Source of the DNA: Euglena gracilis
Taxonomy: Eukaryota; Euglenida; Euglenophyceae; Euglenales
DNA length: 64,000 bases
Direction of reading: 5' to 3'
NCBI GenBank assembly: GCA_039621445.1
Contig: CP154955.1
Location: 33,835,417 to 33,899,416, forward strand
Below, piece after piece: positions 60,701 to 64,000 of the stretch. The translations under genes were made by a program, and so were the position numbers. Position 1 is the first letter of the stretch. Every line of letters begins with the position of its first letter. The notes beneath the pieces are model-generated. The model was not told the origin of the DNA. It did not search any database and saw only the letters and a list, made by a program, of their open reading frames with translations.

Positions 60701-61321
60701 CGCCGTCTCCCGAATGCAAAAACGATGGAGGGGGTCAGCCGGGGGGCACATGGGGAGGGGACCTGCGAGGCGGCCCTGAGCTGCCGGGGGAAGTACCACA
60801 CGCGGCACACTATGGCGTCCGCGGTCGGCAGGTGGGCCAGACATCTCATTTTAAAGATAAGAAACTGGCCCAAATTTTGTGGGGAATTTTAGGAATGGTG
60901 CCTTTTTCCATAAGGTGAAGTGGCTTTTTTTTTCTAAGCTTCACCATATTGGATCTTCAAGTCTGCAAGGAGGGTTAAGAAATGGTTTCTGGCATATTTG
61001 GTCTGGGAAAAATTGGGTGAAGTCCAAAAGTTGTCCAGAGATTTACGCGACAAAATGGCATGGAAAAGTTGGGCAACTCCATAGCGGATGGTGGGGAAAG
61101 GTGGGAAGGGGTTGTGATTTATTTTGCGTGTGGCGGCAGGCACTGCTGTCCTGTGGTTGCGGGACCAGGCATCTTTCGATGCACCCATTCCGTCCCTCCC
61201 CGCAGCGGTGGAGTTCGCGGTGCACTGCCTGACTGCGGCGCAGTACGAGGCGCGGTCCCAGCAACACGGCGTCTGCATCGTGAAGCTGGACGACAAGCGG
61301 TCCGGCTTCGTGACCGCCCAG
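36733..61321 (+). CDS. Plant-type ATP-dependent 6-phosphofructokinase locus with two PFK domains (3' end outside the window)
   Basis: Nineteen phase-compatible exons spell out two successive plant-type (group III) phosphofructokinase domains. The enzyme phosphorylates fructose 6-phosphate to fructose 1,6-bisphosphate in glycolysis, in cytosol or plastid. Domain 1 occupies 36823-53663 (start possibly 36733) and domain 2 55545-61321. The exon ending at 53663 finishes with one base of a codon (GCC GAA G) and the exon at 55545 starts with GC ATG, so splicing gives ...[14 protein letters not shown]... without a stop. This would make one tandem-domain polypeptide of about 0.9 kDa-thousand residues, as in fungal and animal PFK. 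Alternatively, 55547 is the ATG of a second, duplicated gene. No stop codon or poly-A signal that would clearly end domain 1 was found in frame between them. The last third of domain 2 is not in the window. Confidence 0.8.
36823..53663 (+). CDS. PFK domain 1 (catalytically intact half), 14 exons
   Basis: Exons: to 36992, 37961-38102, 40838-40886, 42138-42226, 42403-42473, 42859-42965, 43169-43259, 43348-43435, 45769-45898, 49376-49435, 50142-50206, 52223-52289 (or from 52205), 52841-52929 and 53515-53663. Motifs in order: [166 protein letters not shown] with Gly indicates ATP rather than pyrophosphate as donor, and TIDND carries the catalytic Asp. The usual MGR of the F6P site is DGR. The exon expected after 45898 (AEGAG region) was not located, and the exon ending at 42473 has uncertain borders. 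The exon ending at 52289 appears to use a GC donor. Confidence 0.88.
38173..39935. mobile_element. GCTGAGCTCTTA-ended element, copy 2, expanded by a 163-bp satellite
   Basis: Ends GCTGAGCTCTTAATAA and GGGATAAGAGCTCAGC are inverted repeats. From about 38293 to 39230 it contains six head-to-tail copies of a 163-164-bp unit (GGGTCGAAAAACGCTCG at 38293, 38457, 38620, 38783, 38947, 39110). The unit occurs about once in copy 1 (around 33290-33425), so it has amplified here. It is followed by two copies of the ATCTCGGGC/GGGCTTCAATTTAGG block. It lies wholly within a phosphofructokinase intron, between the exons ending 38102 and starting 40838. Confidence 0.7.
39940..40280. repeat. GACCAACCAAACC direct-repeat unit, copy 2
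   Basis: A core from about 40010 to 40195 (GAGACCGACCATCACCAAAA, GGGGGGTCGGATTTTCACCA) lies between two direct copies of a block with GACCAACCAAACCGGGACC-TATAACCCCC. It abuts the right end of the preceding element. A C/G hairpin region with GGATCGGTCCGGACC follows to 40540. Confidence 0.6.
43436..43946. other. PFK intron: AT-rich, nothing recognised
   Basis: AT-rich intron sequence between exon 43348-43435 and the foldback transposon. No repeat, coding or RNA feature could be identified. Confidence 0.5.
43947..45519. mobile_element. Palindromic Tc1/mariner-like element (1573 bp)
   Basis: The whole element is one near-perfect inverted repeat centred near 44733. The outer ends are CACTCCGACGCAAAAATAAT and its complement, flanked by TA at 43945-43946 and 45520-45521, the target site of Tc1/mariner transposases. 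Reading outward from the centre on each strand, the frame (44718-44921 plus, 44748-44545 minus) ends [20 protein letters not shown]...[13 protein letters not shown] and stop, which matches the C-terminus of Tc1 transposases (W-x-x-I, SMP-R, AVI-A-K-G-x-T-x-Y). The DDE core is missing. The two 142-codon frames at 44151-44579 and 44887-45315 are mirror images that arise from the palindrome. Confidence 0.85.
45899..49375. other. PFK intron with TTTTTTTGCAG arrays and C/G hairpins
   Basis: The intron contains hairpins of C and G runs (46150-46220, 46620-46720, 47195-47290), GCATTTTTTCGCA-type T-rich repeats (47310-47430), and two arrays of TTTTTTTGCAGTTT units at 47876-48010 and 49105-49165. The approximately 1.1 kb between the arrays has open minus-strand stretches (49120-48701 and 48779-48459) of good composition but no family I recognise. 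The small exon carrying the expected AEGAG segment of domain 1 should lie in this interval but could not be placed. Confidence 0.45.
49634..49765 (+). repeat. Poly-G tract of about 130 bp
   Basis: A nearly pure G run broken by single T, A or C bases, in the intron after the exon at 49376-49435. The long glycine-rich and proline-rich open frames on the two strands are consequences of it. It could form G-quadruplexes and is also a place where sequencing length errors are likely. Confidence 0.85.
50514..50916 (-). mobile_element. hAT-type MITE, copy 2 (403 bp, 8-bp duplication CTCCACAC)
   Basis: Ends CAGGCTTTTGCTTAAGG and AAAAGCCTG, with identical 8-mers CTCCACAC at 50506-50513 and 50917-50924. 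The body is the reverse orientation of copy 1 at 11658-12099: TAGCCGATTGGCT, CTAGCTAGTCC, GCGCTGTGCGCC, GGCCAAAAATGCCCG and the C/G run pairs recur in opposite order. It lies in a phosphofructokinase intron. Confidence 0.85.
53664..55544. other. Sequence between the two PFK domains: MITE-like and C/G-rich repeats
   Basis: About 1.9 kb with a MITE-like fragment (53840-54190, containing GGGGACCCC, CAGCCAGCCAGCAC and CCCTCGGGGGG), then hairpins of ATATTTGGGGG / CCCCCAAATA type (54395-54910). No terminator, poly-A signal or start region is obvious enough to decide whether transcription ends here. On the fused-gene reading it is simply an intron of 1881 bp. Confidence 0.4.
55545..61321 (+). CDS. 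PFK domain 2 (degenerate active site), 5 exons, incomplete
   Basis: Exons: 55545-55755, 58352-58542, 58807-58933, 60259-60428 and 61206-61321, all phase-compatible. Sequence in order: [137 protein letters not shown]. Against domain 1, GGDGT has become GGEDV, the catalytic Asp of TIDND is Val, and DGR is DDK, so catalysis is very unlikely, while the phosphate-loop GGLCPGLND is intact. The intron after 58933 appears to use a GC donor. Exons here fuse several of the domain 1 exons, but the first splice site (…EL-S) is shared. The segment with LIPE and the C-terminal helices is not found and presumably lies beyond 64000. Confidence 0.85.
56871..58242 (+). repeat. TATAG pentanucleotide microsatellite, 1.37 kb
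   Basis: Nearly uninterrupted TATAG/TAGTA units, with variants TATGG, TACAG and TGTAG grouped in patches (for example 56935-57000 and 57865-57900). The variants mirror each other around the two ends. It lies in the intron between the first and second exons of PFK domain 2. Open frames of 150-208 codons here are repeat artefacts (YTILYY). Confidence 0.95.
60115..60245 (+). repeat. (TG)n microsatellite just upstream of a PFK exon
   Basis: Two tracts of TG repeats separated by CGTGTACATGTATG, ending 14 bases before the acceptor at 60258. An antisense CA tract gives the histidine/threonine-rich open frames seen on the minus strand. Confidence 0.9.
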
Positions 61322-61439
61322 GTATTGAAGATCAGCGTTCACAACCATCGTGCGGCCCATGGTCATATGGCTGGTGGAACCCTTTCTTTTGGGAATCAGG
61401 GCAGTGTCATCCAAAAGGACACTCTCGAAGCAATGTGTA

Positions 61440-61840
61440 AACCCCCCCATTTATAAACCCCCCCCATTTATAACCCCCCCCCCCATTTATAAACCCCTCA
61501 CTTATAAACCCCCCCCTCGGGCCGACCAACCAAACCGGGACTTATAACCCCCCCCCCCCTGTGGAAGAAAATGAAAATTGCCGGGGACGATCCTTTTGTT
61601 CGCAAACCACCGAAAAACTGATTTTTTGGCAATTTTTTGAGACCGACCATCATCAAAAATGACATTTTCGACCAAATTGCCAAAATTGCCATTTTGGGAG
61701 GGTTTCAGATTCGGGGCATTTTGGGGGTCGGATTTTCACCAAGAATCCCGGAACCTATAAACCCCCCCTACCTATAACCCCCCCCCCTTCGGCCGACCAA
61801 CCAACCCAGATCCTATAAACCCTGGGGGGTTTTTCAGTGG
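61440..61840. repeat. GACCAACCAAACC direct-repeat unit, copy 3
   Basis: C-rich blocks with TTTATAAACCCCCCCC lead into GACCAACCAAACCGGGAC, a core with GAGACCGACCATCATCAAAA and GGGGGTCGGATTTTCACCAA, and a second GACCAACCAACCCAGATCC block. The order is the same as in copies 1 and 2. Confidence 0.6.
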
Positions 61841-62361
61841 GGGGGGGTCAGGCGCTGCACATAATTAGGGCATTGCACATTTATTAGGGGGGGGGTTGCA
61901 GGTTTTTCAAGCAATATTTGGATAAACCCCCAATAATTTTGCCCTTCAAAATTATTTGAAAAGTGGATTTATCTTTTTTTGCCCCTGCCCCAAGCAGGAA
62001 CCAAAAACAATGTTGGGTTGATATGCCACTTTCCCTAAAAGCAATTTGGTGTCAAATGCTATCGTTTCGTCATTTTTTTTTCAATTTCAGCTTACTTTCA
62101 AATAATTTAATTTTCTATTCATTCATTGAACAACAGAACATTGTAGGAATTTGAACAAAACATTGTGGGGTGTTTGGATGATTTGGATAATTTGCACTCT
62201 ACGCCTCCTGACTCCCCAGAAAGATGCAAATAATTATTTGTTCTTTTTCGGCCTTCCGCTCCGCAAAAGCATTTGGGCACACACAAAAGCTCTCGGGCAG
62301 TGAAGTTTTTTTGGGGTTATTGCAAGCCCACAAACTCACACACGCACAAACACACACACAA

Positions 62362-63030
62362 TGCAGGGGGGAAATGCGCTGTACAATTTTGCGCATTTTT
62401 TGTACATTTTTTGTCAATTTTTCAAAATTTCGCCTTTTTGCGCATTTTTTGCGCATTTTTTCCATTTTCCCACTTTTTTTTACACTTTTTGGAGGCATTT
62501 TGTCCATATTGTCCATGTTGTCCATATTGTCCATATGCCAAAAACAAATTTGACATTTGTGTTCTTCAACACCATTCTTCTGAACAATTCTATGGTGTCA
62601 TCCATCCCTCTTTCCGCCAGTAATCAAATTCTTCATGTCCCCAAGGGACCCGCCTCAAGAGAAAACCCTTGGGTGATGAGGTGTGGGTACTCATCCAATG
62701 ATGATGAGGACACCAGGGGTTTCAGAGACCCCACGTCGACACCTAACCAAGGCGGGAATCCTACTCCCCTGGTCACAAGTAAGGGGCACCATGGCTGACA
62801 TTGTTGGTTATGGTGACTGGAGAGGTCATGCATTGGTCATGCATTTTTTGGCCAAAATGCCTTCATTTCAGCTCTTTTTGTGCTTTTGGTTGAAAATTTG
62901 GGTTTATTGTTGGAAATTTTTCTGAGTCCTTTTTCCCTTAGGAACGTCACAAACTCAGCGCATTTTTTGCGCATTTTTTTGCGCATTTTTTTTCCGAGGG
63001 CCGTCCAGCGCATTTCCCCCCCCCCCTGCA
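62362..63030. mobile_element. Short TIR element with subterminal GCGCATTTTTT arrays
   Basis: Left end TGCAGGGGGGAAATGCGCTG and right end CAGCGCATTTCCCCCCCCCC/TGCA are inverted repeats. Just inside each are several TTTTTTGCGCA units (62385-62470 and 62955-63000). The interior, about 62520-62940, contains a TGTCCATATTGTCCATGT repeat and no recognised coding sequence. Similar T-rich units with GCGCATATTT are found near 28830-29000 and 47310-47430. Confidence 0.6.
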
Positions 63031-63262
63031 CAATGGGGGCCCATCCAGTCCAGCCAGTCATCATCTTTTTGCCTCCCCCCCCCTCCAGCCATATAAATGC
63101 CAACGTTGCACAAAGAACAACAGGCGAGGAGGACAGCAGAAATATGGAGACAATTGGGTGAATAACGCACAAATGGCACAAAGCGGGGGCCCCCATACCT
63201 CCATACTTGGGGTATGGAGGGGGAATGGGAGGGTAAGGGGGGGAAGGGTATGGGGATGTTGT

Positions 63263-64000
63263 TGATGAGGTTGGCTGAAAAGGGGGATCCATGATGCACT
63301 TTCTAATGGCTCTTTACAATTTCCGCATTCCAGCTCTATCGAGCATTCCCCCACCCCGCTTTCCAGCTCTATCGAGCATTCCCCCCACAGCTCTAACGAG
63401 CAACCCCCTACCCAATGGGTGCCACACCTAACGGTGTCCAGCTCTATCGAGTACCCCCCCACAGTGGCTACCTCTATCGAGCAATTACCTCCAACCCCCA
63501 GCTCTATAGAGCATTCCCCCACCGGTCCCAGCTCTATCGAGCAATTACCTCCAACCCCCAGCTCTATAGAGCATTCCTCCACCGTTCCCAGCTCTATCGA
63601 GCATTCCAACACCCAAAGGGTGCAATACCTAACGGTATCAAGCTCCATCGAGCATCTCCCCACTCAGGAGTTTCCACACCTAACGGTGTTTGATTTAGGC
63701 GATAACCCCGCCGCGCAATGGGTGCAACGCCTATCGGCGTGTGGCTCTATCGAGCAACCCAGCGCCCAGTGTGATTGTCAACCTTTGCTGCAAAGTCAGG
63801 CACCTTGTGGTAACTCTCTGCATCAGGATGTCGCAACGGTGCCTACAGGCACAATTGGCAAACAACCCACTGATGTGGTGTACCGCACGCTGCCAAAGGA
63901 GGCATTTTTGCACGTGCAATATACTTTGCAAAAGTTGATTACAAAAGTGGAGCCAGTAACGCCACTTTTTGAGCACAAAAATCCTGATATGGGAGCTTTT
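63263..64000 (+). CDS. Open repeat-containing frame running off the window; function unknown
   Basis: The first part (63333-63660) consists of imperfect 24-40-bp repeats of CAGCTCTATCGAGCATTCCCC. In the frame read here they give SSIEHSPT, SSIEQLPPTP and PHLTVS units. The frame then leaves the repeat and continues without a stop to the last base, with ordinary composition (DVVYRTLPKEAFLHVQYTL, EPVTPLFEHKNPDMG). There is no ATG at the beginning, so it would be an internal exon, with TTCCGCATTCCAG at 63332 as a possible acceptor. The antisense strand is also open across the repeat (63663-63061, CSIEL units), which weakens the case. I do not recognise a family. Confidence 0.35.

Noticed and set aside
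61322-61456. In-frame continuation of the last PFK exon after TAQ
   Set aside because: The alignment with domain 1 ends exactly at TAQ before a GT donor. The following residues do not resemble PFK and run into C-rich repeat DNA.

Overview
This is nuclear DNA of a eukaryote, most likely a microbial alga or other protist with a large, repeat-rich genome. Coding sequence is cut into short exons bounded by GT-AG (twice apparently GC-AG) introns of 50 bp to several kb. The introns and spacers are full of DNA transposons, foldback repeats, poly-C/poly-G hairpins and microsatellites. One of the two host genes encodes a plant-type (group III-like) 6-phosphofructokinase. The sequence alone does not fix the lineage.

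Region 1 (about 2.4-18.0 kb, minus strand): one gene for a TauD/TfdA-type Fe(II)/2-oxoglutarate dioxygenase. I rebuilt it from eight phase-compatible exons, about 1.1 kb of coding DNA spread over 15.6 kb. Its introns hold a pair of elements with a PHD-like finger (8.9-11.1 kb), a hAT-type MITE with a perfect 8-bp target duplication (11.66-12.10 kb), a second TIR element with subterminal tandem repeats (12.16-12.91 kb) and several palindromes.

Region 2 (18.8-27.9 kb): a transposon graveyard. It holds a non-LTR reverse-transcriptase fragment split by a G-rich insertion, an old minus-strand hAT transposase with introns and frameshifts, and a younger hAT element (24655-26330, TIR TAGCATTGCG, 8-bp duplication CATTGTGG) inserted into the older transposase's coding sequence. 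The younger element carries two tRNA-like sequences. Two further BED-finger fragments follow.

Region 3 (27.9-36.7 kb): no convincing host gene. It holds dispersed repeats, including a 1.5-kb element ending in GCTGAGCTCTTA and a 0.7-kb element with long terminal inverted repeats.

Region 4 (36.7 kb to at least 61.3 kb, plus strand): a phosphofructokinase locus with two consecutive PFK domains. The last exon of domain 1 and the first exon of domain 2 are splice-phase compatible, so this may be one fused tandem-domain enzyme. Domain 1 keeps GGDGT and PKTIDND. Domain 2 has GGEDV, PKTIVND and DDK instead, suggesting a catalytically dead, possibly regulatory half. Its introns carry a palindromic Tc1/mariner-like element, a 163-bp satellite, a 1.37-kb TATAG microsatellite and another hAT MITE copy. 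The C-terminal part of domain 2 is not found and presumably lies beyond the window.

Region 5 (61.3-64.0 kb): repeats, a TIR element and a serine/isoleucine/glutamate-rich repeat frame that stays open to the end of the window.
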